Assembly: GCA_049334165.1 (NCBI GenBank)
Contig: JBEGHD010000011.1
Origin: JBEGHD01 sp049334165
Lineage (GTDB): Bacteria; Bacteroidota; Bacteroidia; Flavobacteriales_D; Sanyastnellaceae
Length of the DNA stretch: 64,000 bases
Direction: 5' to 3' (one strand)
Shown here: positions 16,646 to 25,362 of the stretch, piece by piece
Layout of the letters: every line of letters starts with the position of its first letter
Position numbering within the stretch: position 1 is the first letter of the stretch
Position numbers and translations under genes: made by a program
The notes under the pieces: model-generated
Seen by the model: the letters and a program-made list of their open reading frames with translations, nothing else
Database searches by the model: none
What the model was told of the DNA's origin: nothing

Positions 16646-17545
16646 TTAAATCCACATCCCAGCAAAAAGTAGCAGCGAAAACGCAAAAGTCCCCAAAGCG
16701 ATTTTTTTGAGTTCGGGATCCAACTTGGCCGGAGTTTTCTCGGTCCAGGCCGTTTTTAAGTGGACAGCGAAAATCAAAATTGGAAGAAGAGAAATCCACT
16801 GACTCCAGTTCGAAAACTCCAACAAGCCAAAAGTTATGGCGCAGAACCATCCCAAAACTACCAGTGAAGTTTGGTACCAACGTGCAGTCTCAAATCCCAT
16901 TTTTACCACAATTGTGTGTTTCCCGCTTTGTCGGTCGTTTTCGTGATCGCGCATGTTATTCATGTTGAGCACTGCAGCGGAGAAAAATCCGATAGTCGCA
17001 GCTGGCAACACGGTGGTCCAGTTGAATTGAAAGGTGTGTAAAAAGTACGTGCCGACAACTCCCACGAGTCCAAAAAAGAGGAAGACAAAAAGATCGCCCA
17101 GGCCTCGATAGCCGTAAGGAGATTTTCCAACGGTGTACTTTATGGCTGCTCCGATTGCTGCAATTCCCAGCAAAAGGAAGATGAGAAGCTTTGATGAGAG
17201 TGCGCTTCCAAAGGCTTCAACCAAAAGCCACACACCAGAAGCAAAAGAAAAAATGGCGAAGAGAATCACTCCAACTTTCATTGAACTTTGACTGATGGCT
17301 CCACTTTGTACTGCACGCTGAGGCCCAACGCGTTTTTCGTTATCCACTTCGGAAACTGAGTCGCCATAGTCGTTGGCGAGGTTGCTGAGAACTTGCAGCA
17401 TCAGAGTGGTCAGCAATGTGAGCAGGAACACGTTTAGCTCGAATTTACCGTGGAGTTTGGCCATGGCACTTCCTGTGAAAACACACGAAGCAGCAAGAGG
17501 TAAAGTTCTTAAGCGCATTGCGCTAATCCAGGGTTTCACAGCCAT
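16646..17545 (-). CDS. menA: 1,4-dihydroxy-2-naphthoate polyprenyltransferase
   Basis: 299 residues with about eight hydrophobic segments, a UbiA-superfamily membrane enzyme. The first Asp-rich motif is NDYGD, followed by the MenA-type KRVGPQRAVQSG; the second is NMRDHENDRQSGKHT. It prenylates DHNA to demethylmenaquinone in the inner membrane. The start lies 4 nt after the menD stop, so menD and menA are translationally coupled; menB, often found in this position, is missing. Confidence 0.95.
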   Translation of the reverse strand: MAVKPWISAMRLRTLPLAASCVFTGSAMAKLHGKFELNVFLLTLLTTLMLQVLSNLANDYGDSVSEVDNEKRVGPQRAVQSGAISQSSMKVGVILFAIFSFASGVWLLVEAFGSALSSKLLIFLLLGIAAIGAAIKYTVGKSPYGYRGLGDLFVFLFFGLVGVVGTYFLHTFQFNWTTVLPAATIGFFSAAVLNMNNMRDHENDRQSGKHTIVVKMGFETARWYQTSLVVLGWFCAITFGLLEFSNWSQWISLLPILIFAVHLKTAWTEKTPAKLDPELKKIALGTFAFSLLLFAGMWI

Positions 17546-17549
17546 AGCG

Positions 17550-19241
17550 TTAGTGAATCTGATCTTTTAAGTGTTTGAAAAACGATTTCAAAACCGAATC
17601 GTTCTCGAGGCGAGGGGTTTTGATTTCCAGGATTCCTGCACGCTCGCGGTTGCTGTACAGCCAGTCGAGGCCTTCGGACAGTTCGGCTTCATTTTCACTG
17701 GAAAAATAGTCAAGGTCAAATTGTTCTGCCAGCTTTCGAGCATCCATCTGATGATGCGTTTCAAAGTATGGCTCAAGAGCTTCTGAAGTCGATGGGCCGG
17801 GGATGATTCGAAAAATGCCGCCACCACCGTTGTTGATCAAAATGATCTTTAGGTTCGGTTTCAGGTAATTGTTCCAAAGGCCATTGCTGTCATAGAAAAA
17901 TGCGACATCACCCGTAATTAGTGTCGTTTCTCTTTGGCTGCCCAATGCTGCCCCCACGGCAGTGCTGGTGCAGCCGTCTATCCCGCTAGTGCCTCGGTTC
18001 CCGTTGTAAGTTATTTGCGGTGAAGGGTCAAAGAGCAAAATGTAGCGCACTACTGAGCTGTTTCCCATTTGAAGAAGGGAGTTTGCCGGCAGCTTTTTCA
18101 AGATCTTACTGAATACCTTGAGATCGGAGAACTCACATTTTTCAATAAATCGCTCACCGTGCTTGTGATTCAGTCTGTTTCGCTCTAGCCACTTATCTCT
18201 GTAATCTCCAGAAGGCGAAATAGTCTTCTGATTCATTTGTTCGAAAAACGTCTCGGGCTTCGAAGAAACTCTCAATGTTAGAGCCTGGAAAGTGTCGATG
18301 TATTCGTCAGCTGCATCTACATGCCAGTGTTCAGTTGGCAACATGCAACGGAAATGTTTTTTAATTTTTTTAGAGACGATGCTGTGGCCGATAGTGATTA
18401 AAATATCTGGAACAAACTCTTGCTCTTCTTTTTCAGACATCGTTACCAAAAGTCGATCGATACAACCGATGTAGTTGGAGTGGTGCAGGTTCGATGAAGC
18501 CTCGGTCATCACCAGAGCTCCGGTTTTTTCAGAAAACTCAAAAAGCGCCTTCTCAAGCCTTTCGTTCTTAGGGGTCATCCCGCAGAGCACGAGTACTTTT
18601 GGAGCCTTACTCAATTTGTCTGCAAGGTGGCTTGCCTCAGACTGAGCGAGCTGGATGTCCATTTTCGGAGAATGGATCACCTTGGGAGGAATCTCATGCT
18701 CTTCTGTGGTTCCGTAGAGGTTTTCTCTCAGCGGTAGGTTGATGTGCACAGGACCTTTATTATCTGCCTGTGCAAGATCTATGGCTTCGTTGATTTGTCT
18801 TTGGTTGTGCCAAACAGAGTCTCTGTCTGTGGCTTCCTGAGCCAGGCTATACGACTTTTTGATAAAGTTGGCGTAGAGGTTTTGCTGCCTCATGGTTTGT
18901 CCATCGCCCTGATCGATCCATTCATTTGGCCTGTCGGCTGTGATCACCAGGAGTGGGATCTTTTGATAGAACGCCTCCACAACTGCCGGAGCATAATTCA
19001 CTGCCGCGCTACCTGAAGTGCAACAAACGGCCACTGTACGACCTGTTTGCTGAGCCATGCCCAGGGCGAAAAAAGCTGCAGATCGTTCATCGATAATCGA
19101 GTAGCAATTAATTTTTGGGTGGTTGTGAAAAGAAATGGTGAGTGGAGCGTTTCGAGATCCCGGTGAAATGACAACATCCGTCACTCCCTTGTCTGCCATC
19201 AGTGTCACTAAATCTCTTACGGGCTTCTTGTCTGAAATCAT
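17550..19241 (-). CDS. menD: SEPHCHC synthase
   Basis: 563 residues, the normal MenD length. A thiamine-diphosphate enzyme: N-terminal SPGSRNAPLTISFH and CTSGSAAVNYAPAVVEAFYQ, and the C-terminal cofactor site GTSGIDGCTSTAVGAALGS followed by LITGDVAFFYDSNGLWNN. It condenses isochorismate with 2-oxoglutarate to SEPHCHC in menaquinone synthesis. It starts 18 nt after the menF stop. No frameshift or missing motif was seen. Confidence 0.96.
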   Translation of the reverse strand: MISDKKPVRDLVTLMADKGVTDVVISPGSRNAPLTISFHNHPKINCYSIIDERSAAFFALGMAQQTGRTVAVCCTSGSAAVNYAPAVVEAFYQKIPLLVITADRPNEWIDQGDGQTMRQQNLYANFIKKSYSLAQEATDRDSVWHNQRQINEAIDLAQADNKGPVHINLPLRENLYGTTEEHEIPPKVIHSPKMDIQLAQSEASHLADKLSKAPKVLVLCGMTPKNERLEKALFEFSEKTGALVMTEASSNLHHSNYIGCIDRLLVTMSEKEEQEFVPDILITIGHSIVSKKIKKHFRCMLPTEHWHVDAADEYIDTFQALTLRVSSKPETFFEQMNQKTISPSGDYRDKWLERNRLNHKHGERFIEKCEFSDLKVFSKILKKLPANSLLQMGNSSVVRYILLFDPSPQITYNGNRGTSGIDGCTSTAVGAALGSQRETTLITGDVAFFYDSNGLWNNYLKPNLKIILINNGGGGIFRIIPGPSTSEALEPYFETHHQMDARKLAEQFDLDYFSSENEAELSEGLDWLYSNRERAGILEIKTPRLENDSVLKSFFKHLKDQIH

Positions 19242-19259
19242 CCTCTCAAAATTGGGCGG

Positions 19260-20333
19260 CTAAGTTCTAAATTTTTCAATTACCGACTGGAGGGTTGCTG
19301 CTTTGTGGGCTGTTTCTTCCCATTCCGATTGAGGGTCAGAATCTGCGGTAATTCCACCACCGATGTGCAAAACGAAATTATTCGGAAAAACCTCCATACA
19401 TCTAAGGTTAACAAAAAGGTGATCTACTTTGTGTAGGCCAATCGGACCGAGAAAACCGGAATAGTATTTTCGCTCCTCTTTTTCGTGTTCGCAGATGAAC
19501 TTCATAGCTGGTTTTCTAGGGAAACCATTCACTGCAGGAGTCGGATGCAAGGCCATTGCTATTTCCAGAATGGATTTGTCAGACTCAAATCGAATCGTGC
19601 TTTTTAAGTGCATTACGTTTCCGGCATTCACCGTCTCCACTCTAGAGCTTTTCAGTTTCGAAACTCCTAACTTTTCAAGTTGATTTAAAATATCCTGAGT
19701 GACAATTTTCTGTTCTTGTCGTTCCTTTTCAGTCCAGTCGCGAGGCTCGCTTTTAGATGGCTTAGTGCCCGCCAGGGACATTGTTTCAAATCGGTTTTCC
19801 TTTCCTTTCACCAAAGTTTCTGGTGTGGCACAAATCCATGTCCCAGCCTTCGGGTGGTTAAATACGCAAACAAAAGCCGATGGGTATCGATTTGCGAGTG
19901 CATCCAATAGTTTTGAAATACTGGCATCGCCTCGGTCTACTTTTTCTATTCTGGCTACAACTGATTTTTCGAAATCTCCACGTTCAATTCTTTTAATGGC
20001 ATCTTTCACCCGATTCAGATGTGTTTCTTTCGATGTTGATTTGAGGTCGATTTCTTGTGGGCGTGCGAACCCTGCTTGCAACTGAAGTTTGTCGGCCAGC
20101 TTTTCTGAATGACTGAAAGATCGCTCACTGCAAACGTGATCGGCCTGTAAGTAGATTGACGGATGTTTCGTGGAGGCTTCGAAAGGATGAAAGACAAAAC
20201 AACGCTCAGAAGGCTTTTTCAGTTCATCGCCATTTTGCAGAATAAACTGAAACTGATCCCTGGCTGGGAGTCTGTAGGCTGCAAAAGCGAAATTCTTCGC
20301 TAGTGCGATATCTACGGCAGGCAGAAGTTCCAT
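19260..20333 (-). CDS. menF: isochorismate synthase
   Basis: 357 residues, a chorismate-utilising enzyme. Visible are SVVARIEKV, the ETLVKGKENRFETMSLAGTK segment, the HPTPAVNGFPRKPA motif and the C-terminal YYSGFLGPIG with the following barrel strand. The catalytic domain covers most of the protein, and the N-terminal part is short compared with E. coli MenF/EntC. It converts chorismate to isochorismate, the committed step to menaquinone. The placement just upstream of menD supports MenF over a siderophore EntC role. Confidence 0.92.
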   Translation of the reverse strand: MELLPAVDIALAKNFAFAAYRLPARDQFQFILQNGDELKKPSERCFVFHPFEASTKHPSIYLQADHVCSERSFSHSEKLADKLQLQAGFARPQEIDLKSTSKETHLNRVKDAIKRIERGDFEKSVVARIEKVDRGDASISKLLDALANRYPSAFVCVFNHPKAGTWICATPETLVKGKENRFETMSLAGTKPSKSEPRDWTEKERQEQKIVTQDILNQLEKLGVSKLKSSRVETVNAGNVMHLKSTIRFESDKSILEIAMALHPTPAVNGFPRKPAMKFICEHEKEERKYYSGFLGPIGLHKVDHLFVNLRCMEVFPNNFVLHIGGGITADSDPQSEWEETAHKAATLQSVIEKFRT

Positions 20334-20347
20334 TTTAATTGTTGCTA

Positions 20348-20761
20348 TTACTTTATATCTACAACCATCACGGTAAGACGTCCGGTAGCTGTTAGTTCTC
20401 CATTTTCATTTTTGATGTCCACGTTCCAAACATGCGATTTTCGTCCACGATGCAAAATACTCGCTTCTCCCACAACACTCCCTGATCTCACACCTTTCAG
20501 ATGGTTTGTGTTAACTTCAATTCCAACAGCCAACTGTTGTTTTTGATCAATCAAAAAGTGAGAACCGATACTACCAAGTGTTTCCACCAGGGCTGCCGAA
20601 GCTCCTCCATGCAGCAGTCCATAAGGTTGGTGAGTTCGTTTATCGACTGGCATTCTACCGCTTATCCGACCTTCCTCAATGGAGAGAATCTCAATACCCA
20701 GGCTTTGCAGCAGAGTATTCTCAGACATTCTTTCTAGTTGAGCTTTTTCTTCCTGAGTCAT
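20348..20761 (-). CDS. hotdog-fold thioesterase, probable DHNA-CoA thioesterase (MenI-like)
   Basis: 137 residues, a single PaaI/YdiI-type hotdog domain. It shows the family sequence QPYGLLHGGASAALVETLG, with the catalytic glutamate in LVETLG and the HGG turn, and the VGIEVNTNHLKGVRSG strand. Known: YdiI/MenI hydrolyses 1,4-dihydroxy-2-naphthoyl-CoA to DHNA, the step before MenA. It is the first gene of the minus-strand men cluster, 14 nt before menF, which supports this role over a phenylacetate function. Confidence 0.85.
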   Translation of the reverse strand: MTQEEKAQLERMSENTLLQSLGIEILSIEEGRISGRMPVDKRTHQPYGLLHGGASAALVETLGSIGSHFLIDQKQQLAVGIEVNTNHLKGVRSGSVVGEASILHRGRKSHVWNVDIKNENGELTATGRLTVMVVDIK

Positions 20762-20884
20762 GAAATGAGAGTTTGCACAAAGGTAAATGAATGGTCATAG
20801 AATTGACTCATTCTGTTTATAATCGACATTTCGAGCATTTCATTTCTTATTTAAATACTTTTCTTTGCATCAATTAGCAAAAGC

Positions 20885-21592
20885 ATGAGTGAGAAGCCGC
20901 GCATATTGGTTGTAGAAGACGAGTCTTCCATCAGAGAGATGCTTCAGTTGAATCTCGATCTCGAGGGGTATGATGTTGTTCTTGCCAAAACAGGTGGCGA
21001 AGCACTGGAACGACTGCGTCAACAAAAGTTCAGTGCGGCCATTCTTGACGTGATGTTACCTGAAGTGGATGGCTTCACCATTTGCAAAACTATCCGACTG
21101 GAAGGCAATACTACCCCAGTGCTGTTTCTTACCGCTAAGAGCAGTGGTCCCGACAGAGTAGAAGGCTTAAAAATAGGTGGAGATGATTATCTGTCCAAGC
21201 CGTTTCATTTGGAAGAGTTGCTCCTCAGAGTTCAAAAGCTCGTGGCAAGAAGTGGCGAGAGTGAAGGCAAAAAACTCTCGGATTTGGAAGAGTTTAGCTT
21301 TGGTGAAAACAACTACGTCAACTTTAAGCACTATGAGATTCGAGATAAAGAGGGTAGGGAGCAGGAAATTTCTAAGAAAGAAATGATGATGCTCAAGCTA
21401 TTGATTCATGAGAAGAACAAAGTTGTGAGTCGCGAAGAGATTCTGGAAACCGTTTGGGGTTACAATGTTTATCCCTCCACCAGAACTATAGATAATTTTA
21501 TACTCGCGTTTAGAAAATATTTTGAACCAGATCCGAAGCAACCCATTCACTTTCACTCCGTCAGAGGGGTAGGATACAAGTTCACGCCTTAA
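20885..21592 (+). CDS. OmpR-family response regulator, no adjacent kinase
   Basis: 235 residues. The receiver domain has acidic pocket E11-D12, phospho-acceptor Asp55 in ILDVMLPEVDG, Thr83 in FLTAKSS and Lys105 in YLSKPF. The C-terminal winged helix (residues ~140-235) has EISKKEMMMLKLLIHEKNKV and the recognition segment YPSTRTIDNFILAFRKYFE followed by RGVGYKF. It should bind DNA as a dimer on phosphorylation. Neither neighbour encodes a histidine kinase, so its partner is elsewhere. A hairpin terminator lies at 21712. Confidence 0.93.
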   Translation: MSEKPRILVVEDESSIREMLQLNLDLEGYDVVLAKTGGEALERLRQQKFSAAILDVMLPEVDGFTICKTIRLEGNTTPVLFLTAKSSGPDRVEGLKIGGDDYLSKPFHLEELLLRVQKLVARSGESEGKKLSDLEEFSFGENNYVNFKHYEIRDKEGREQEISKKEMMMLKLLIHEKNKVVSREEILETVWGYNVYPSTRTIDNFILAFRKYFEPDPKQPIHFHSVRGVGYKFTP

Positions 21593-21711
21593 CAAAATGA
21601 AAAAAAGTTTTCATAAAAAGGCAACCTAATTTGAAACGCTCGTCTTTAGATTAGTTACGCAGTTTTTTCCAGGACTGCGTTGGTTTCAAAATTTTCCTTG
21701 CAGGTTTACAG

Positions 21712-21739
21712 AAAGGGGTTCATTTATGAGCCCTTTTTT
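21712..21739 (+). terminator. rho-independent terminator after the response regulator
   Basis: AAAGGGGTTCA and TGAGCCCTTT pair with G-U tolerance around a short TTTA loop and run into six T. It lies 120 nt after the response-regulator stop. A second perfect 6-bp hairpin (ACGCAG / CTGCGT, 21657-21680) lies just before it. Confidence 0.7.
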
Positions 21740-21789
21740 GCTTTTATACCCCTGATGTTCAGACTTATCTAAGTATAATTTTCCGCAAA

Positions 21790-21836
21790 TAAAAAAGCCT
21801 CAAAATTCATTTCTCAATGAATTCCGAGGCTTTAAA
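21790..21836 (-). terminator. rho-independent terminator after hpf
   Basis: AAAGCCTCAAAATTCATT and AATGAATTCCGAGGCTTT pair with two internal mismatches around CTC. On the minus strand the stem is followed by a T-run (the plus-strand A6 at 21791-21796), directly downstream of the hpf stop. Confidence 0.8.
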
Positions 21837-21857
21837 TGTTTTTTGATGAGATTTTAC

Positions 21858-22172
21858 TTATCTAACTCCTGCTTTTCCCAGAGCATTTTTCAATGCAGCT
21901 TTCAATTTATCTAAAGCGTGGCTCAAAGATTTTTCCATGGACTCATCATTACTGCTTACAGCAATTGGATCCATACCTCGTGGTCGAGCTTCCAAAACAC
22001 ATTTCTTGTCGCGCTCACCACCTTTGTCTGCATTTTCATCAGAAAGGTGAACTTCAACGCGAGTTAAACGCTCGTCAAAGTGTTTTAGAGATTTTTTAAC
22101 GGTTTCAGTAACGTAGCTCTCCAGGCGAGCAGTTCCTTCAATATTGTTGTCAGTATTTACTTGAATTTCCAT
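21858..22172 (-). CDS. hpf: short ribosome hibernation-promoting factor (HPF/RaiA)
   Basis: 104 residues, the short form with only the S30AE domain: MEIQVNTDNNIEGTARLESY at the start, RLTRVEVHLSDEN in the core strand, CVLEARPRGMDPIAVSSND, and a final ALDKLKAALKNALGK helix. It binds the 30S subunit at the mRNA/tRNA channel and promotes inactive ribosome dimers or protects ribosomes in stationary phase. It lies downstream of rsmG on the same strand with 72 nt between and has its own terminator. A TAAGTTTG box overlaps the rsmG stop (complement of 22240-22247) but lacks a clear TTG partner. Confidence 0.92.
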   Translation of the reverse strand: MEIQVNTDNNIEGTARLESYVTETVKKSLKHFDERLTRVEVHLSDENADKGGERDKKCVLEARPRGMDPIAVSSNDESMEKSLSHALDKLKAALKNALGKAGVR

Positions 22173-22244
22173 ATTGATCTTGTTTCTATTTTGAAATTTT
22201 AGAACAGCTCAAATTCTGTCCTTGTTCAGATAAAGTTGTCAAAC

Positions 22245-22874
22245 TTAAACCATCTTGATGTAAACCACTTTCTTAGTTTCAAAAAAGGGCTCCTCGAAAA
22301 ATTTAGTGAGATCGGTTACCTCGTAATACCTTTTAACGGGTTTGAGCTCGGCTTTCAGGTCGCCTCCTTTGAGGTAAAGAATTCCATTGGGAAGGTGATT
22401 TTTTTGTTTCCGGTCGATTTTGCCGTTGGTCCAGGGCAGGAACTTCTCCAACGCAGTGACAGCCCGGCTCACAACGTAGTCGAACTTGCCCTTGATCTTT
22501 TCGCCTCGAGCGTGCTGCGCTTCCACATTTTTCAGTCCAAGTGCTTCAGCAACTTCTTTTACTACGGTGATTTTTTTACCGATAGAATCCACCAGCGTGA
22601 AATGCACCTCCGGAAAAAGAATTGCAAGTGGAATACCCGGAAAGCCTCCGCCAGTTCCGATGTCGAGGATGCGAGTGCCATTCATAAACTTTGCCACCTT
22701 AGCAATGCCCAGAGAGTGAAGCACGTGCTTCTCGTAGAGATTGTCAATGTCTTTTCGCGAAATGACATTGATCTTCTCATTCCACTCTGCGTAGAGCGGA
22801 CCCAGCTGACTGAATTGTTCCTTTTGCCGATCGGTAAGATCGGGAAAGTACTTTTCGATAATTGCGATTCCCAT
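22245..22874 (-). CDS. rsmG: 16S rRNA (guanine527-N7)-methyltransferase
   Basis: 209 residues, full length. The SAM-binding motif is ILDIGTGGGFPGIPLAILFP, preceded by LYAEWNEKINVISRKDIDN and followed by VDSIGKKITVV and the VSRAVTAL catalytic-side motif. It methylates N7 of G527 (E. coli numbering) in 16S rRNA. It begins 12 nt after the sigma-factor stop on the minus strand, so it probably shares that transcript. Confidence 0.95.
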   Translation of the reverse strand: MGIAIIEKYFPDLTDRQKEQFSQLGPLYAEWNEKINVISRKDIDNLYEKHVLHSLGIAKVAKFMNGTRILDIGTGGGFPGIPLAILFPEVHFTLVDSIGKKITVVKEVAEALGLKNVEAQHARGEKIKGKFDYVVSRAVTALEKFLPWTNGKIDRKQKNHLPNGILYLKGGDLKAELKPVKRYYEVTDLTKFFEEPFFETKKVVYIKMV

Positions 22875-22886
22875 ATGGGCCGCAAA

Positions 22887-23495
22887 TTAATAAGCCTTTC
22901 TGGTATTTTTCATCATGTTGTAGAGAAACTCACGAGCGCGGAAGAGTTGTGCTTTCACTGTACCGAGAGGCAGGTTCAGTTCTTCGGCAATCTCGTCATA
23001 AGAAAGCTCCTTAAAGTAGCGCAATTCCACGAGTGTTCTGTAGCGAGGCTTGAGTTGAGTAACAACTTCGCGCATTTTCTTCTCGCGCTGCTGCTTTTCG
23101 TATGAAGCTTCTGGATCCAGCTTTTCATCTTTGATAGAAAAAGCCACTGAATCACCGTCATCAGATGTGTAACCTGCATCTAGAGAAAGTGCTTTAATTC
23201 TTTTCTTTCTGATAAAGTCGATACAGTTGTTGGAGGCAATTTTAAAAAGCCATGTGCTAAAGGCAAACGCTGGAGTGTATTGGTGAAGGCGTTTAAAAGC
23301 CTTGCCAAACGCTTCAATCGTTAGATCTTCAGCATCATTCTGGTTGTTTACCATTTTCAACAGCATGTAGTAAATGGCATCTCTGTAGCGCTCCATAAGC
23401 TCAGCGTAAGCTTGCTGGTCTTTTTCTTTGAGGGCGCGTTGCACCAGAGCGTAGTCGTACTTCCCCTTTTCAGATAGATTTTTGCCTAGTTCCAT
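22887..23495 (-). CDS. ECF-type sigma-70 family RNA polymerase sigma factor
   Basis: 202 residues with sigma region 2 (YRDAIYYMLLKMVNNQNDAE, then DLTIEAFGKAFKRL and STWLFKIASNNCIDFIRKKR) and region 4 (YRTLVELRYFKELSYDEIAE, then GTVKAQLFRAREFL), with no region 3. Known: group 4 sigma factors redirect RNA polymerase to stress or envelope promoters. There is no anti-sigma gene next to it; the preceding gene encodes a glycosyltransferase and overlaps it by 10 nt. The linker is longer than usual (~45 residues between regions 2 and 4). Confidence 0.92.
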   Translation of the reverse strand: MELGKNLSEKGKYDYALVQRALKEKDQQAYAELMERYRDAIYYMLLKMVNNQNDAEDLTIEAFGKAFKRLHQYTPAFAFSTWLFKIASNNCIDFIRKKRIKALSLDAGYTSDDGDSVAFSIKDEKLDPEASYEKQQREKKMREVVTQLKPRYRTLVELRYFKELSYDEIAEELNLPLGTVKAQLFRAREFLYNMMKNTRKAY

Positions 23496-24619
23496 TGTTT
23501 AGGTTTATTAATTGAGTTTGACAATAAGATCAATGGTTGGACTACCATGAGCACGAGTTCCCAAATTGGAGCGAAAAGCGCCAAATCGGTTTGATTCATG
23601 CGTCTGGCAGAGCCGTAGAGGATAGAAACTTGCACGATTAATTTCAGTGCAAGGAGGGAAAGTATCACCAGCGGATTAACCTGCATGGCGAGCAGGGCGA
23701 TCAACGCAATGGTGAAAGTATAGTAGGAAATTGGAAAAATGGTCAAAAGGATTTTGTGCAGAAAGCGGTAGTGTGTGGAAGTGGTCATGTGACGTCTTTT
23801 TTGACGAAACCACTGTCCCCAGGTTCTCTTTGGTGAAGAAACTGTTTGGGACTCCGGTGTAAAACTCACTGCAGTATTTTTCTTGCTTGCCACTTGCTGA
23901 ACAAACAGATCATCATCTCCAGAGGCGATGGAGTAGTGCTTTTTGAAACCACCTACAGAAAAGAAAGTGCTTTTCTTGTAAGCTAGATTTCTGCCCACGC
24001 CCATGTATGGTGTTCCGGCCAAAGCAAAAGAAAGATACTGCACGCCAATGCTAAATGCATCGAAGCGAATGAGCTTGTTGAGCAGTCCTTTTTCTTTTTT
24101 ATATGGCGAAAATCCTAACACGATATCAGATTGTTCATTCAAATGTTTTGTCATTTCTGCGATCCAGTTTTCAGAACCAGGTTTGCAGTCGGCATCGGTA
24201 AGCAGCACTTTTTCGTATTTCGCTGCTTTTATTCCGAGCGTCAGAGCGATCTTTTTTCCATTCATCCGATGTTTGCTTTCATCGAGGTGGACAACTTTCA
24301 GGTTTTTGTATTCAACTTTGAAAGCTTCTAAGATCTCTTCTGTTGCATCCCACGAATTGTCGTTGACAACAATCAACTCAAATTCGGGGTACTTCTGGCT
24401 CATTATTAAAGGAACGTTTTGCATGAGGTTGTCTTCCTCATTTCTGGCGCAAGTTACAACAGACACCCCCTCCGAGCTTGTAGGAATTTGCCCTTCCTTT
24501 GTGAGGATTAATCTGATAAAGAAGAAGAAATAATAAAAGATTTGGATCGCCAGAGTAGCGATAAAAATCCACCAGAAAGTCATCTGGGCGGGCGATAGCG
24601 AGTAATACCAGGAGAGCAT
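23486..24619 (-). CDS. membrane-anchored family 2 glycosyltransferase
   Basis: 377 residues. One N-terminal transmembrane helix (WWIFIATLAIQIFYYFFFFI) precedes a GT-A catalytic domain with VSVVTCARNEEDNL, the DxD-type LTDADCKPG, GVGRNLAYKK and a QWFRQKRRH sequence in the place of QxxRW. Two to three hydrophobic helices close the protein. It should transfer a sugar from a nucleotide donor on the cytoplasmic face; the acceptor cannot be deduced. Its stop overlaps the start of the sigma-factor gene by 10 nt, so the two are co-translated. Confidence 0.9.
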   Translation of the reverse strand: MLSWYYSLSPAQMTFWWIFIATLAIQIFYYFFFFIRLILTKEGQIPTSSEGVSVVTCARNEEDNLMQNVPLIMSQKYPEFELIVVNDNSWDATEEILEAFKVEYKNLKVVHLDESKHRMNGKKIALTLGIKAAKYEKVLLTDADCKPGSENWIAEMTKHLNEQSDIVLGFSPYKKEKGLLNKLIRFDAFSIGVQYLSFALAGTPYMGVGRNLAYKKSTFFSVGGFKKHYSIASGDDDLFVQQVASKKNTAVSFTPESQTVSSPKRTWGQWFRQKRRHMTTSTHYRFLHKILLTIFPISYYTFTIALIALLAMQVNPLVILSLLALKLIVQVSILYGSARRMNQTDLALFAPIWELVLMVVQPLILLSNSINKPKQWN

Positions 24620-24657
24620 TTATGGGTTGATTAAGGTTGTAAGTCGTTGTTGATAAC

Positions 24658-25161
24658 TCACCTGTTGTAGGAATAGGTGACCGGATCATTTTGCAATCCG
24701 TTGATTCGAATCAGCAGGTTTTCAGCTGATGGATTCCGAATGGGTTTCAAATCGAATTTTAATTCCTTCATGATGAGTGCCCGGCAGCGATCGTTGTTGT
24801 TTTCGTGCTCCAGGTGAAGTGTCATTTGTGGAGGCATGCTCTTAGCATAGTCTCCGTTGGTCATCAGTTTAAATTCATGTTCTTCGCAGCCACCACCGTA
24901 TTGAACTTTGATATGAATGGTGTCACCGGCCATCCAGATAGAGTCAATGTCGTAGGGGTCAGTTTCTCTGAAATGATACGAACGATCGACTGTCACGGAC
25001 AGGCTGTCTCCATTCCTGGTTTCAGCCATTTCTTCTGTTGTTTCCTGAACTTCTTCCACCTCTTCAGTCTCGGTCGTTGCCGTTTTTTCTTTGTTCTTGC
25101 AGTTCACCAGTAATGTTGCCAGCACCGCAAAGAGAATCGTGTAGAATGATAAATGCCTCAT
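24658..25161 (-). CDS. small lipoprotein of unknown function
   Basis: 167 residues. The lipoprotein signal peptide ends in LLVNC, with Cys21 as the lipidation site. A low-complexity Thr/Glu linker (TATTETEEVEEVQETTEE) follows, then a compact ~105-residue domain with DSIWMAGDTIHIKVQYGGGC, the EHEFKL motif and SMPPQMTLHLEHENN, ending in VTYSYNR. I have seen this type of domain in Bacteroidota lipoproteins but cannot assign a function. It lies 38 nt upstream of the glycosyltransferase gene on the same strand and may share its transcript. Confidence 0.8.
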   Translation of the reverse strand: MRHLSFYTILFAVLATLLVNCKNKEKTATTETEEVEEVQETTEEMAETRNGDSLSVTVDRSYHFRETDPYDIDSIWMAGDTIHIKVQYGGGCEEHEFKLMTNGDYAKSMPPQMTLHLEHENNNDRCRALIMKELKFDLKPIRNPSAENLLIRINGLQNDPVTYSYNR

Positions 25162-25362
25162 GATATTCAGTTTTGATAGAGAGGGAATTCAAACCTCGTT
25201 CCAGATTTTTCTCAATGTGAAATAAGTGGATTTTTAAAAGCAGTCTGCGGGCAAGCTGGGAAATTATCAACAGAGACCGTTGGGGGGAGTTTGGGATTTG
25301 AAGGAAAGGAATGTCGTAGACATGGCCGGCTGCACCTCAATTCCTAAATTACCCGAATTACC

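Noticed and set aside
22236..23105. 289-codon open frame on the plus strand
   Set aside because: It is antisense to rsmG and the sigma factor, has no family features and is explained by codon bias on the other strand.
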